A stretch of DNA of 64,000 bases from Dromaius novaehollandiae. Taxonomy: Eukaryota; Chordata; Aves; Casuariiformes; Dromaiidae. How positions within the stretch are numbered: the first letter of the stretch is position 1; each line of letters opens with the position of its first letter. The stretch covers positions 124,001 to 188,000 of the forward strand of contig NW_026991412.1 of NCBI RefSeq assembly GCF_036370855.1. The letters are read 5' to 3'. The translations under genes and the position numbers were made by a program. The notes beneath the pieces were generated by a model. That model was not told the origin of the DNA, did not search any database, and was given only the letters and a program-made list of their open reading frames with translations. This document shows, in pieces, positions 63,769 through 64,000 of this stretch.

Positions 63769-64000
63769 CTACAAGAAAAAGTGAAAACGAGAGGGTGGCT
63801 TGTGAGTGAGAGCAGCTCATTAACACAGGACAGCATGCCTCCACAGTTGGCTGTTCTCTGCCCTGAAAAAACAGGCAGTATCAAGCCTCCCCCTCCATCT
63901 GTGTGCGACTGTCTTGGCTTCTTCTCTAACAGGTTCCCAGCTCCTCCAGGAACTCCCACAGCTCCCTGATCCCAGCACACACTCACCCATACAGCCACAT

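Larger units (their letters stand above)
43855..63988 (+). repeat. Near-identical direct duplication, unit B
   Basis: Second copy of 1-20,128, shifted by 43,854 bases left of the CCAG tract and by 43,870 right of it. The match may extend left of 43,855, because its partner would be outside the window. At about 63,988 the copies part for the first time over more than one base: copy B lacks six bases present in copy A and has one substitution nearby. Only about twelve bases follow, so it is unclear whether this is the true edge. Confidence 0.97.

Overview
The window looks like nuclear DNA of a sauropsid, most probably a bird. It holds a many-exon gene of the maestro HEAT-like repeat (MROH) family, a type strongly expanded in bird genomes, and a CR1 LINE fragment. 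Introns are short and GC-rich, spacers are AT-rich, and I recognised no mammalian-type SINEs. Species and chromosome cannot be told from the sequence.

Layout. (1) 1-24,911, minus strand: MROH-like gene, copy A. It has 40 coding exons inside the window, from an ATG at 24,899 down to the penultimate coding exon at 242-307; its last exon lies just left of base 1. (2) 24,912-26,040: AT-rich stretch, probably the first intron. (3) About 26,040-27,440: CpG island with perfect NRF1-, E-box- and YY1-type motifs and a C/G-rich minisatellite; this is the likely promoter of copy A and perhaps a two-way promoter. (4) About 27,440-42,650: spacer, mostly AT-rich and without recognisable genes, with simple repeats and one decayed CR1 fragment (38,195-39,105). 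(5) 42,650-43,290: GC-richer downstream flank. (6) 43,290-64,000, minus strand: MROH-like gene, copy B, from its poly(A) signal and last exon up to the exon at 63,676-63,768, where the window ends.

The most striking fact is that bases 1 to about 20,128 recur as 43,855 to about 63,988 in the same orientation and almost without change. By eye I found five single-base differences, one length difference in a 4-bp repeat (7 against 11 units) and, at the last bases of the window, a 6-bp difference with one further substitution. Introns match as well as exons do. This is either a very recent tandem duplication or conversion of a whole gene unit (period about 43.86 kb) or a false duplication in the assembly; the sequence alone cannot decide.

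Splicing the exons by GT/AG signals and reading phase gives one open frame of about 1,694 codons. For copy A this borrows the last exon from copy B. Both copies therefore look like potentially working head-to-tail genes. The product should be a HEAT-repeat solenoid; MROH proteins have poorly known functions, some of them linked to testis or sperm.
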